Shown here: one piece after another, positions 42,996 through 51,755 of the stretch
How positions within the stretch are numbered: the first letter of the stretch is position 1
How the letters are laid out: every line of letters starts with the position of its first letter
Assembly (NCBI RefSeq): GCF_025813715.1
Contig: NZ_CP107532.1
Coordinates: forward strand, 3,178,001 to 3,242,000
Origin: Methylobacterium sp. FF17
GTDB lineage: Bacteria > Pseudomonadota > Alphaproteobacteria > Rhizobiales > Beijerinckiaceae
DNA length: 64,000 bases
Reading direction: 5' to 3'
The notes under the pieces: model-generated
Databases searched by the model: none
Seen by the model: the letters and a program-made list of their open reading frames with translations, nothing else
What the model was told of the DNA's origin: nothing
Translations under genes and position numbers: made by a program

Positions 42996-43688
42996 GTGAC
43001 CACAGGACGGCTGGCGACCATCCCGTTCTTCAAGGAACCGGGAATCGAGCTGTCGTCCTACGAGACACGCTGCCACTGGCGCCGCTTCGACGAGAACGAA
43101 GTGCTGGTCGACTACGACGACGTCTCCACCGACGTGTACTTCCTGGCATCGGGTGAGGTGCGCATCCTGAACCGGTCGCAATCCGGCAAGGAGGTCATCC
43201 TCGGCGAGATGCGCGGCGGCGCCTTCTTCGGCGAGCTCGCCGCCCTCGACGGCATCGGCCGCTCGGCGAACGTCACGGCGCTGACGCGCGGCGAGGTCTG
43301 CGTGGTGCCGGCCCCGGTCTTCCGCCAGATCATCTTCGCGTCGGAATCCATCGCCGACCGCCTGTTCCGGCTGCTCGCCAAGCGCGTGCGTGAACTGAAC
43401 ACCCGCCTCATGGAGCACGCGCTCCTCGATCTGCGCCACCGCCTCTACGCCGAATTGCTGCGCCTCTCGGTTCCGCGCGCGGGTGGCGACGGCGAGCGCG
43501 TGGTGACGCCGCCGCCCTATCACCACGTGCTCGCCGCCCGGATCGGCTGCCGCCGCGAGCAGGTGACGCGCGAATTCACCGTGATGGCGACGGACGGGCT
43601 GATCGACCGCACGCGCGGCGCCCTGGTGATCCGCCGTCCCGACCTCCTCGAAGCCCGCGTGGCGGAAGCGTTGCGCGAGGACAGCTGA
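42996..43688 (+). CDS. Crp/Fnr family transcriptional regulator
   Basis: A 230-residue regulator. The cyclic-nucleotide-binding-like domain (about 25-135) has VYFLASGEVRILNRSQSGKEVILGEMRGGAFFGELAALDG in pieces. The C-terminal winged helix has HHVLAARIGCRREQVTREFTVM. There is no N-terminal Cys cluster, so it is not an oxygen-sensing Fnr. The start is the GTG at 42996, with a GGAGG eight bases upstream; a TTG 48 bases earlier is not credible. It lies 17 bases ahead of a three-gene ABC importer on the same strand and may be co-transcribed with it or control it. Confidence 0.88.
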   Translation: MTTGRLATIPFFKEPGIELSSYETRCHWRRFDENEVLVDYDDVSTDVYFLASGEVRILNRSQSGKEVILGEMRGGAFFGELAALDGIGRSANVTALTRGEVCVVPAPVFRQIIFASESIADRLFRLLAKRVRELNTRLMEHALLDLRHRLYAELLRLSVPRAGGDGERVVTPPPYHHVLAARIGCRREQVTREFTVMATDGLIDRTRGALVIRRPDLLEARVAEALREDS

Positions 43689-43705
43689 GGGCGGCGGCAC
43701 GCATC

Positions 43706-44773
43706 ATGGGGCCGACGACCTCGCCGGGGACCACCGGCCTCCTCACCTGTGCCGGCCTCTCGAAACGCTTCGGTGCGCACGAGGCGGTGGCGGATCTCGA
43801 CCTGAGTCTGGCGGCGGGCGAGTTCCTGTGCCTGCTCGGGCCCTCGGGCTGCGGCAAGAGCACCCTGTTGCGTCTCATCGGCGGGTTCGAAGCGCCGAGC
43901 GTGGGCAGCATCCACCTCGATGGCACCGACATCACCGCCGACCCACCGCACCGTCGGCCGGTGAACATGATGTTCCAGTCCTACGCGCTGTTCCCGCACA
44001 TGAACGTGGCGGCCAACATCGCCTACGGGCTGAACGGCCTGGGCCGCGCCGCACGGCACGCGCGGGTGGCTGAACTCCTGCGCCTCGTGCGCCTCGACGG
44101 GTTCGGCGAGCGCCGGCCCGACACCCTCTCGGGCGGCCAGCGCCAGCGGGTGGCCCTGGCCCGGGCGCTCGCCCGTTCGCCGAAGGTCCTGCTCCTCGAC
44201 GAGCCGCTCGGTGCCCTCGACCGGGCCCTGCGGGAAGAAACCCAGGGCGAGTTACGGGGGCTGCAGAAGCGCCTCGGCACGAGCTTCGTTGTCGTGACCC
44301 ACGATCCGGCGGAGGCCATGGCGCTCGCCGACCGGATCGGCGTGATGAATCGGGGCCGCCTCGTCCAGATCGGCGACCCGGCGAGCCTCTACGAGCGTCC
44401 CGCGACCCGCTTCGTCGCCGGTCTCCTGGGCGACGTGAACCTGATCGGCGGCCGGATCCGGTCGCGCGACGCGGCGGGCATCGCCACCGTCGAGACGGCC
44501 TGCGGCCCCTTGCGCGCGGCGGGGCCGGCGGAGGGCGATGTGGTGATCGCCCTCCGCCCGGAACGCATCGCCCTGGATCCGGTGCCGGGCCCGACCCTGA
44601 CCGGGCAGGTCGTGGAGACGACCTATCTCGGCGACCGCCTGCGCGCGCAGGTGCGCCTCGGGGACGGCACGCTCTGGCGGGTCAGCGCGACAGCCGGCTC
44701 CGCCATACCGGGGGAGGGTGCCACCGTCGGCCTTGCCTACCGTCCCGAGGCGGCCTGGCTGATGCCGTCGTGA
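43706..44773 (+). CDS. ABC transporter ATPase, spermidine/putrescine (PotA) type
   Basis: A 355-residue ATPase. Walker A is GPSGCGKSTLL (near residue 47), the signature is LSGGQRQRVALARAL, Walker B is VLLLDEPLGALD and the H-loop is VVTHDPAEAM. The C-terminal part (about 245-350) is a TOBE domain as in PotA and related importers of polyamines, iron or thiamine. It is the first of three overlapping or adjacent genes. It should energise the two permeases that follow. Substrate is inferred only from family. Confidence 0.92.
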   Translation: MGPTTSPGTTGLLTCAGLSKRFGAHEAVADLDLSLAAGEFLCLLGPSGCGKSTLLRLIGGFEAPSVGSIHLDGTDITADPPHRRPVNMMFQSYALFPHMNVAANIAYGLNGLGRAARHARVAELLRLVRLDGFGERRPDTLSGGQRQRVALARALARSPKVLLLDEPLGALDRALREETQGELRGLQKRLGTSFVVVTHDPAEAMALADRIGVMNRGRLVQIGDPASLYERPATRFVAGLLGDVNLIGGRIRSRDAAGIATVETACGPLRAAGPAEGDVVIALRPERIALDPVPGPTLTGQVVETTYLGDRLRAQVRLGDGTLWRVSATAGSAIPGEGATVGLAYRPEAAWLMPS

Positions 44774-44789
44774 GCGGAGGGCTCGTCGA

Positions 44790-45677
44790 ATGAGGCGCCT
44801 CGTTCCGGTCGTGCCCTTTCTCTGGCTCGCGGCCTTCGTCCTCCTGCCGGTCGTCATCACCCTCAAGATCAGCCTGTCGAGCCCGGCCATGGCGCAGCCT
44901 CCCTACCTGCCGGTGCTGGATTGGAGCGCGGGCCTGGAGGGCTGGGGCAGCTTCCTCGAAGCCCTCGACTTCGCCAACTTCGAGACCCTGGCCTCGGACG
45001 CCCTGTACCGTGATGCGGCCCTGTCGTCCCTGGCGCTCGCCGCGACCGCCACCGTCATCCTAGCACTGATCGGTACGCCCATCGCCCATGCCCTCGCGCG
45101 CGCGCCGGCGCGGAGCCAGCCGATCCTCCTCGCCCTGGTGATCGTGCCGTTCTGGACGAGCTTCCTCATCCGGATCTATGCCTGGATCGCGATCCTCAAG
45201 CCGGAGGGCCTGCTCAACGCCGGGCTGATGCGGCTCGGGTTGGTCGATCAGCCGCTGGAGATCCTGAACACGCAAGGGGCGGTGCTGATCGGGCTCACCT
45301 ACGCTTACCTGCCCTTCATGGTGCTGCCGCTCTACGCGGTGCTGGCCAAGCGCGATCCCAGCCTGATCGAGGCGGCGGCCGACCTCGGCGCCGGGCCGGT
45401 GCGCGCGTTCTGGACCGTGACGCTGCCGCTGGCGCGACCGGGGCTCGCCGCTGGCGCGCTCCTCTGCTTCGTGCCCATGGTCGGCGAGTTCATCATTCCA
45501 GACCTTCTGGGCGGCTCGGATACGCTGATGCTGGGCCGGGTGCTGTGGAGCGAGTTCTTCTCCAATCGCGACTGGCCGCTCGCCTCCGCCGTGGCGATCC
45601 TCGTGCTCGTCCTGGTGGTGGGTCCGCTCCTGCTCTTCCGCGAGGCCGACCAGCCTCACGCGGATGCGCCGCGATGA
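44790..45677 (+). CDS. ABC transporter permease, PotB/PotH type
   Basis: A 295-residue inner-membrane permease with six helices. LVPVVPFLWLAAFVLLPVVITLKIS is the first segment. The cytoplasmic EAA loop reads EAAADLGAGPVRAFWTVTLPLARPG, split around the contact site. PMVGEFIIPDLLGG is characteristic of polyamine permease PotB/PotH. It follows the ATPase gene by 16 bases and overlaps the next permease by ATGA. Confidence 0.9.
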   Translation: MRRLVPVVPFLWLAAFVLLPVVITLKISLSSPAMAQPPYLPVLDWSAGLEGWGSFLEALDFANFETLASDALYRDAALSSLALAATATVILALIGTPIAHALARAPARSQPILLALVIVPFWTSFLIRIYAWIAILKPEGLLNAGLMRLGLVDQPLEILNTQGAVLIGLTYAYLPFMVLPLYAVLAKRDPSLIEAAADLGAGPVRAFWTVTLPLARPGLAAGALLCFVPMVGEFIIPDLLGGSDTLMLGRVLWSEFFSNRDWPLASAVAILVLVLVVGPLLLFREADQPHADAPR

Positions 45678-46447
45678 AGGCGCTCGATCGCGTGGCGCTG
45701 GCCCTCGGACTCGGGTTCCTCTACGCGCCCATTCTGATCCTGGCGGTCTATTCCTTCAACGCCTCCGCCCTCGTCACGGTCTGGGGCGGGTTTTCGACGC
45801 GCTGGTACGGGATCCTGTTCGCCGACGGGCCGCTGCTCGAATCCGCCCGCGTCTCGTTCGTCGTGGCGCTCGCCGCTGCCACCCTCGCGACGATCCTGGG
45901 GACGTTCGCGGCCCTCGCCCTCGATCGCGGCGGCGCGTTCACCGGCCGGCGGGCCTTCAGCGGCCTCGTCTACGTGCCGCTCGTCATGCCCGAGGTCATC
46001 ACCGGCCTGTCGCTGCTGCTGCTCTTCGTCGGCCTCGGGCTCGATCGCGGCATCCTCACGATCGTCATCGCGCATGCGACGCTCGGGCTCGGCTTCGTGG
46101 CGGTCATCGTCGGGGCGCGCCTGCGTGGCCTCGACCGGTCGCTGGAGGAGGCCGCCGCCGATCTCGGCGCCGGTCCCGCCCGGGTGTTCGCGACCGTCAC
46201 GCTTCCGCTGATCGCGCCCTCGCTGGCGGCCGGATTCCTCCTCGCCTTCACCCTGTCGCTGGACGACCTCGTGATCGCGAGCTTCGTCTCGGGGCCGGGC
46301 GCGACCACGCTGCCGATGCGGCTCTACAGCCAGGTCCGACTCGGGGTGAACCCCGAGATCAATGCGGCCTCGACGCTCCTCGTCGGCGCCGTCACCGCCA
46401 TCGTCCTGACGGCCTCGTGGTTGAGCGGGCGCCGAAACCCCGTCTGA
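45674..46447 (+). CDS. ABC transporter permease, PotC/PotI type
   Basis: A 257-residue permease. ALGLGFLYAPILILAVYSFNAS is the typical PotC start. LVYVPLVMPEVITGLSLLLL, the EAA loop EEAAADLGAGPARVFATV, and FTLSLDDLVIASFVSGPGATTLP all match PotC/PotI. It completes the membrane channel. No substrate-binding protein gene follows: the next gene is an AsmA homologue on the other strand. The ATG inside the PotB-like stop is the start. Confidence 0.9.
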   Translation: MKALDRVALALGLGFLYAPILILAVYSFNASALVTVWGGFSTRWYGILFADGPLLESARVSFVVALAAATLATILGTFAALALDRGGAFTGRRAFSGLVYVPLVMPEVITGLSLLLLFVGLGLDRGILTIVIAHATLGLGFVAVIVGARLRGLDRSLEEAAADLGAGPARVFATVTLPLIAPSLAAGFLLAFTLSLDDLVIASFVSGPGATTLPMRLYSQVRLGVNPEINAASTLLVGAVTAIVLTASWLSGRRNPV

Positions 46448-46457
46448 GGCCCTGACC

Positions 46458-48344
46458 TCAAGGCGCGTAGGCGCGGGCCGTCGACGGGATCTGCGCGGCG
46501 GGGGCGCCCGCCGGCACCCGCAGGGCGTTCGGCGTGAGGACCGAGCCGCCGCGAAGGCCGGGATCCGCCTCGGTGATCACGGGGCGCACGGCGAGGTCGC
46601 CGAACGGCCCGCCGATCAGGAACTGCGTCGGCTTCTGGAGTGGCCCCCCCGCGGTGGCGTTCCGGGCCGTGACATCCGCCACGGTCTCGCAGCGCCGGTC
46701 GTGCAGGAACACGGTTCCGCGCAGGGAGGCGGAGAGCGCCGGGCCCTCCAGGGCCCCCTCGACGATCTCCCCGACGCCGTCGGTGAAGCGCAGGTTCAAG
46801 GTCGCGCGCTCGAAGCCGGTTCGACCGATCCGCCGGGCCGGGCTCCGGTGACGCTGGGCGATCTCGCTCAGATCCAGCCCGATCAGGGTTCCGTTCTCGA
46901 CGCCGAGGATCGCATGCCCGTCCACGTGGTTCAGGAGCCGCTCCGTCGTGGCGCCGGAGCCCTGCGCCAGGAACTGCCCCTGCACCCGTCCGAGGATGCG
47001 GCTCTCCTGGCGCAGATCCCCGAGGAGCGCGCCGAGGTCGAGGCCGTCCACGGCGCCCTGCGCCTTCATCTCGGTGACGGCCGGGTCGGATTTCGAGACG
47101 TTGAGGGCCAGTCGTCCCTTCAGGGTGCCGCTGGCGAGGGTCGCCCGGTTGAGGGAAGCCTCGATGTTCCCCGCCCGTACCAGCACGCTGGCCGCGACAT
47201 CCTCAGCGAGCATCGGCCCCACCCGGGCCGCGCCCGCCGAGAGCCGGAGATCGAGGTCGCCGGCCGTGAAGGGCGCCAGGGCGAGGCTGCGTGCCGGGCC
47301 CCGCGGGGCGTCCGCCCCGGCCGGGTCGTGGCCGAGCAGCCGCAGGGTTTCGACCAGAAGCGGGGCGAGGTTCAGGGATTCGGCCGCGAGCGTCGCCTGG
47401 ATCGCGGGCCTCTGCCGATCGAAGGCGATCGAGCCCGCCCCTTCCAGGAGGTTGGCGCCGAAGGAGACCTTCACGTCCGGCAGCATGAGGCGGCGCCCGT
47501 CCATGTCGAAGCTCCCCTCGAGGCCGAAGGCTTCGACGAAGGGCGCGAGGGCCGCGGCGCCGCCGGCCCAGGCCAGCGTCTCGGGCAGGGATCGCGTCGC
47601 GAAGGTGCCGCGCCCGGTCAACCTCAGGCTGGCGTCGCGCACGAGCCCGTGCCCCTCGGCGGCGAGGCTTCCGGCGGCCCAGCTCGCGCTCAGCGAGAAC
47701 GGACTCGCGCGCCCGCTCAGGAGATCCACGATGCGCAGGTCCGAGAAGGCGAACCGCGCCGGCGCCGCGTTCCACAGGAAGCTGCCGCTCACATCCGCCA
47801 GGGTGCTCCAGAGCGGCCAGGATACGGACAGGTCGATATCCCGGGCAATCTGCGGGGTGCCGTCACGCGGGTCCGATCCCGTGGCCGTGGCGCGCGAAAG
47901 GCTGACGCGGCGCGGGTGGGAGGTACCGTCCGCCACGAGCCGCGCTTCCAGGAGGCGGACCGGTTCGGACCAGCGCGCGTCGGCGGGGCCCGTCGGCAGC
48001 CGGATGGTCGCGCCGTCGAGGGCCAGGGTGTTCACGTCGATCCGGCCGGTCAGGAGCGGAATCAGGTTGAGCTGGAGCGAGAGCGTCCCACCCTCCGTCA
48101 GGACCGGTCCGTCGAGGCTCCCGGCGCTGAGGCGCACGCCGCCGAGGCCGAGCCGGGGCAGAGGCAGCAGCGCGACCTCGATCGGGCCCTCGGCCCTCAG
48201 GGCGACCCCGTAGGAGCGCGCCAGTTCCCGCGCGACGAAGCGCGTCAGGCCCGGCGCGGGGACCGTCCAAGTCAGGCAGGCACAGGCGAGACCCGCAGCG
48301 AGAAGGCCGAGGCCGAAGACGGTTGCGATGCGGCGCAGCGGCAT
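46458..48344 (-). CDS. AsmA family protein
   Basis: A 628-residue periplasmic protein anchored by one N-terminal helix (ATVFGLGLLAAGLACACLTW). An AsmA N-terminal domain (VARELARSYGVALRAEG and IDVNTLALDGATIRLP) is followed by the long beta-rich body. Near the C-terminus, IGRTGFERATLNLRFTDGVGE and LIGGPFGDLAVRPVI match the AsmA-like C-terminal region. These proteins are thought to bridge the envelope and move phospholipids. The ATG at 48344 has a GGAG four bases upstream and is preferred to a GTG at 48365. Confidence 0.87.
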   Translation of the reverse strand: MPLRRIATVFGLGLLAAGLACACLTWTVPAPGLTRFVARELARSYGVALRAEGPIEVALLPLPRLGLGGVRLSAGSLDGPVLTEGGTLSLQLNLIPLLTGRIDVNTLALDGATIRLPTGPADARWSEPVRLLEARLVADGTSHPRRVSLSRATATGSDPRDGTPQIARDIDLSVSWPLWSTLADVSGSFLWNAAPARFAFSDLRIVDLLSGRASPFSLSASWAAGSLAAEGHGLVRDASLRLTGRGTFATRSLPETLAWAGGAAALAPFVEAFGLEGSFDMDGRRLMLPDVKVSFGANLLEGAGSIAFDRQRPAIQATLAAESLNLAPLLVETLRLLGHDPAGADAPRGPARSLALAPFTAGDLDLRLSAGAARVGPMLAEDVAASVLVRAGNIEASLNRATLASGTLKGRLALNVSKSDPAVTEMKAQGAVDGLDLGALLGDLRQESRILGRVQGQFLAQGSGATTERLLNHVDGHAILGVENGTLIGLDLSEIAQRHRSPARRIGRTGFERATLNLRFTDGVGEIVEGALEGPALSASLRGTVFLHDRRCETVADVTARNATAGGPLQKPTQFLIGGPFGDLAVRPVITEADPGLRGGSVLTPNALRVPAGAPAAQIPSTARAYAP

Positions 48345-48716
48345 TCCACTCCATCCGGCGGTCACCGCGCGAGGCCGCGCGCGATCGTCGAGGGACGACG
48401 ATCAGGCGCCGGGACAGAGCGGCCGCGACGCGCGGGTGAACCGGCGGTCGCCTCCCTGATACCCGGTACGTACGCATTTGTCTTCCCGGACCGCCCGTGG
48501 GCGCCCGCGCCGTCCACGGCGCAGATGCGCCATCCCGCTTGTCGACCGCGCCCGACCTGCCGCAGAGAGGGGACCGCACGATCCCGAGCGATCCTGCCCG
48601 TCGGCATGCCGCGCGCTGCGAAATGTAACCGCTGCATCGCCACAAGGGCTTGGCAGGGCGCGGCTTTCGCGTGACGGTCGGCGCCAGAAAGAAACGTGCG
48701 ATACAGGAGGGCTCCC
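48345..48716. other. Intergenic region between divergent AsmA and CoA-transferase genes
   Basis: About 370 bases with no convincing gene. It must hold promoters for both. A strong AGGAGG precedes the CoA-transferase start at 48717. No repeat or riboswitch is visible. Confidence 0.5.
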
Positions 48717-49442
48717 ATGAAGAAGGTACATTCCGATGCCGCCTCGGCGCTGGCCGGGGTGCTGAAGGATGGCATGATGATCATGTGCGGGGGCTTCGGT
48801 CTCTGCGGCATCCCGGATGCCCTGATCGACGCGATCCGCGACTCGGGCGTGAAGGATCTCACGGTCGTCTCGAACAACGCGGGCATCGACGGCGTCGGCC
48901 TCGGCAAGCTTCTCGAGACCCGTCAGGTCGCGAAGATGATCTCGTCCTATGTCGGCGAGAACAAGGAATTCGCCCGCCAGTATCTCGGCGGCGAACTCGC
49001 GATCGAGTTCAACCCGCAGGGGACGCTGGCCGAGCGGATCCGCGCTGGCGGCGCCGGGATCCCGGCCTTCTACACCAAGACCGGCGTCGGGACCCTGATC
49101 GCCGAGGGTAAGGACGTCCGCGAATTCGATGGCGAGGAATACGTGATGGAGCGTGGGCTCTTCGCCGACCTCGCCATCGTCCACGCCTGGAAGGGCGATA
49201 CCGAAGGCAACCTGATCTACCGGAAGACGGCGCGGAACTTCAATCCGATGATGGCCACCGCCGCCAAGGTCACCGTGGCGCAGGTGGAGCACCTGGTGCA
49301 GCCCGGCGAGATCGACCCCGACACCATCATCACCCCCGGCATCTTCGTGAAGCGCATCGTCCACGTGCCAGTGCGCGACAAGCGCATCGAGCAGCGCACC
49401 ACCCGCAAGCGCGGCGAGCCCGCCGTGCCCGCCGCCGTCTGA
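48717..49442 (+). CDS. scoA: CoA transferase subunit A (3-oxoacid CoA-transferase type)
   Basis: A 241-residue subunit starting MKKVHSDAASALAGVLKDG. MIMCGGFGLCGIPDALIDAI is the glycine-rich family I motif, and GAGIPAFYTKTGVGTLIAEGK is also conserved. With subunit B it moves CoA between succinyl-CoA (or another donor) and acetoacetate, linking ketone bodies and polyhydroxybutyrate breakdown to central metabolism. The ATG has AGGAGG six bases upstream; an earlier in-frame ATG at 48696 is not supported. Subunit B follows after 21 bases. Confidence 0.92.
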   Translation: MKKVHSDAASALAGVLKDGMMIMCGGFGLCGIPDALIDAIRDSGVKDLTVVSNNAGIDGVGLGKLLETRQVAKMISSYVGENKEFARQYLGGELAIEFNPQGTLAERIRAGGAGIPAFYTKTGVGTLIAEGKDVREFDGEEYVMERGLFADLAIVHAWKGDTEGNLIYRKTARNFNPMMATAAKVTVAQVEHLVQPGEIDPDTIITPGIFVKRIVHVPVRDKRIEQRTTRKRGEPAVPAAV

Positions 49443-49463
49443 GAGCCCGCAAGGAGAACCACC

Positions 49464-50123
49464 ATGGCCTGGACCCGCGAACAGATGGCCGAGCGCGCCG
49501 CGAAGGAGCTGCAGGACGGCTACTACGTGAACCTCGGCATCGGCATCCCGACCCTCGTCTCGAACTACATCCCCGACGGCATGTCCGTGCAGCTGCAATC
49601 CGAGAACGGCATGCTCGGCATGGGGCCGTTCCCGTTCGAGGGCGAGGAGGATGCCGACCTCATCAATGCCGGCAAGCAGACGATCACCGCGCTGCCCACC
49701 ACCAGTTACTTCTCCTCGGCGGAATCCTTCGGGATGATCCGGGGTGGGCACATCAACCTGTCGATCCTCGGCGCCATGCAGGTGGCGGAGAACGGGGATC
49801 TCGCGAACTGGATGATCCCCGGCAAGATGGTGAAGGGCATGGGCGGTGCCATGGACCTCGTGGCCGGCGTCAAGAAGGTGGTGGTGGTGATGGAGCACAC
49901 CGCCAAGGGCAAGGACGGCTCGGAAAGCCCGAAGCTGCTGGCCGAATGCGACCTGCCGCTCACCGGCACCCACGTGGTCGACATGGTGATCACCGATCTC
50001 GGCGTGTTCACCATCGACAAGAAGGGTGAGGGCGGCATGACGCTCGTTGAACTCGCGGACGGTGTCACCGAGGACGAGATCCGCCAGAAGACGACGGCGC
50101 GGTTCACCAGCAAGATCGCCTGA
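49464..50123 (+). CDS. scoB: CoA transferase subunit B (3-oxoacid CoA-transferase type)
   Basis: A 219-residue subunit. [17 protein letters not shown] is followed by [10 protein letters not shown], in which Glu47 is the catalytic residue that carries Co[15 protein letters not shown] and [18 protein letters not shown] complete the family pattern. It acts as a heterotetramer with subunit A. AAGGAG lies ahead of the ATG. A good terminator follows 31 bases after the stop, so the two genes form a closed operon. Confidence 0.93.
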   Translation: MAWTREQMAERAAKELQDGYYVNLGIGIPTLVSNYIPDGMSVQLQSENGMLGMGPFPFEGEEDADLINAGKQTITALPTTSYFSSAESFGMIRGGHINLSILGAMQVAENGDLANWMIPGKMVKGMGGAMDLVAGVKKVVVVMEHTAKGKDGSESPKLLAECDLPLTGTHVVDMVITDLGVFTIDKKGEGGMTLVELADGVTEDEIRQKTTARFTSKIA

Positions 50124-50153
50124 GCCGCGAAGTCCCACCCGAGGATGCGATGA

Positions 50154-50185
50154 CCCGCCCGGCGCCACCGCCGCGGCGGGTTTTT
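50154..50185 (+). terminator. Rho-independent terminator of the CoA-transferase operon
   Basis: CCCGCC at 50154-50159 pairs with GGCGGG at 50175-50180, followed directly by TTTTT. Confidence 0.7.
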
Positions 50186-50258
50186 CGGACCCACCGGTCC
50201 CCGGAACGTCGCAACGCCCTAACCTATAGGAACAGACCGGGACGAGGAGCGTGACGAC

Positions 50259-50432
50259 ATGACCGTGATTTCGAAGTCCGTATGGGCGGAAGGCAAGGCG
50301 GCGAAGGTGGCCGGGCAGTCGGATGACGCCAATCCCTACCCTGCCGGATCCCAGAACAGTGCAGACTGGCTGGACGGCTATACCTTCGACGAAGCGGAAC
50401 AGAACACCGATTCGTCGGAGGGTGAACTCTGA
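50259..50432 (+). CDS. Rmf/CrpP-fold small protein (57 residues)
   Basis: A 57-residue protein beginning MTVISKSVWAEGKAAKVAGQ. The pattern W-x-E-G-x-x-A-x-x-x-G, then NPYPAGSQNSADWLDGY, fits the Rmf/CrpP family: G-x-x-x-x-x-G, (C/N)PY, W-x-x-G-(W/Y). Rmf binds stationary-phase ribosomes. CrpP is a disputed ciprofloxacin-modifying protein. Most alphaproteobacterial members are uncharacterised. GAGGAGC about nine bases before the ATG is a good ribosome site. The gene stands alone after the CoA-transferase terminator. Confidence 0.65.
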   Translation: MTVISKSVWAEGKAAKVAGQSDDANPYPAGSQNSADWLDGYTFDEAEQNTDSSEGEL

Positions 50433-50638
50433 GATCTGATGGCTCGTGTCCTCGTTCGGCTAAGTGTTCGCCGTGATAGGCGGACGAAGCCTGATGTGGA
50501 GGACGTGACATCGGGCCCGCCGATGAGGCTTCGTTACATGCGAAGATCGGTAAACAGGAAACCCGTCAGGGCGGATGAACAAATGATACGGGTGGTGCGT
50601 TGGTTCGCCAGATTGAGACAACTGGGAGTCAACGCACC

Positions 50639-50926
50639 ATGTCGATGAAGACTTTTGCCCTCGCCGGATCCTTCGCCCTGGCTCTGACGGGTTCCGCCTT
50701 CGCACAGACGCCGGCCGGTGGCGGCTCCGCCGAAGGCAATATGAACAATCCCGGTAGCGTGAAGAGCAACAGCGAAAAGAGCATGGAGCGTTCCGGTACG
50801 ACGGGCTCGACCATGGCACCGGCCGGGACGTCGGGCGGCCCGAGCACGGCGACAACCGGCGCGCCCGGCGGCAGCACCGGCGGCAATGCCGTGACCGGCA
50901 GCGGCGCCGCCCCCAGCGGCAAGTAA
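50639..50926 (+). CDS. Exported low-complexity hypothetical protein
   Basis: A 95-residue protein. A signal peptide (KTFALAGSFALALTGSAFAQ, cleavage near residue 22) is followed by about 70 residues almost only of Gly, Ser, Thr, Ala, Pro and Asn. The mature part looks unstructured and periplasmic. No family is recognised, but similar small exported proteins are common in Methylobacterium. The frame is open 39 bases further upstream; the ATG at 50639 starts the signal peptide. A strong terminator follows. Confidence 0.7.
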   Translation: MSMKTFALAGSFALALTGSAFAQTPAGGGSAEGNMNNPGSVKSNSEKSMERSGTTGSTMAPAGTSGGPSTATTGAPGGSTGGNAVTGSGAAPSGK

Positions 50927-50973
50927 GCCTGTCCGACTTTTAGGCGCGACTGGGTCGTCGAGACTCACCTGCA

Positions 50974-51006
50974 GCCCCGCGGTCCCTTGGCCCGCGGGGC
51001 TTTTTT
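50974..51006 (+). terminator. Strong Rho-independent terminator
   Basis: GCCCCGCGG pairs with CCGCGGGGC, with TTTTTT directly after. It ends the small exported-protein gene and lies between convergent genes. Confidence 0.85.
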
Positions 51007-51024
51007 GATTTCTCGGCGGAAGCC

Positions 51025-51519
51025 TCAGGTGCCGGTATAACCCAGCGACGCGGCGGCTGCCTTCAGGGCCGTGAAGGCGGTGGCGTAGCGTGCTCGCAGA
51101 GCCTCCCCGCCGACGAGGGTCCGTTCGGGACTGAGGTTGTCCTCCGTGTCCGACATCTTGATCAGGATCGCGCCGAGATTCCCGCGCGCGATCAGGCGCG
51201 CCGTCCGCTCCTCATAGGGCATCGGCTCGTTCGGCTTGGTCAGCAACTGAACCATCGTGATGACGGGCGCGGAGAATCCCTCGGCCCGCAGGGCCACCGG
51301 GGTCGTCGGCGTATCCTCCAGAACGTCGTGCAGAATCGCCGCCTGCATCACCTCCATGGGCTCGATCGCGAGGCGGTCCACCGATTTCGCATGCCCGGCG
51401 CGGCCGACCGCAGCGTTCGCGACGCGTTCCAGGTGCCGGATATAGGGTTGTCCGCCCTTATCGATCTGGCCGGCATGGGCAATCATCGCGAAGCTGTGGG
51501 CTTCGAAGATGGATGCCAT
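51025..51519 (-). CDS. Stand-alone HD-domain hydrolase (small alarmone-hydrolase-like)
   Basis: A 164-residue single-domain protein. FAMIAHAGQIDKGGQPYIRHLERVA and AAILHDVLEDTPTT give the metal-binding His and His-Asp pair. LTKPNEPMPYEER and AILIKMSDTEDNL follow, as in the hydrolase domain of SpoT and Mesh1-like enzymes that break down (p)ppGpp. There is no synthetase, TGS or ACT domain. A GGAGGAG site precedes the ATG at 51519. The longer frame to 51633 is not supported. Activity on alarmones is inferred from motifs; another nucleotide could be the substrate. Confidence 0.75.
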   Translation of the reverse strand: MASIFEAHSFAMIAHAGQIDKGGQPYIRHLERVANAAVGRAGHAKSVDRLAIEPMEVMQAAILHDVLEDTPTTPVALRAEGFSAPVITMVQLLTKPNEPMPYEERTARLIARGNLGAILIKMSDTEDNLSPERTLVGGEALRARYATAFTALKAAAASLGYTGT

Positions 51520-51755
51520 GGCGTCTCCTCCCTGCGCGTCGATCTCCCTGATCCATCCCTGCCCGGTTCGATCGCGTGGGTAAACCGGCGATAGCCCGAC
51601 CGAAGGCGGACCCGGAGGCGATGACCCGAGCATGCCTCGCTCCCGAATTCGGGACGCACCCGCCGGGCAGCATTAGCCGAGCGTTAAGCGGAACGGTCGA
51701 AATCACGGGATGTCGGGGGTGTTCGCCCCCGGGCGTATCGTGAGGATGGTGGCGT

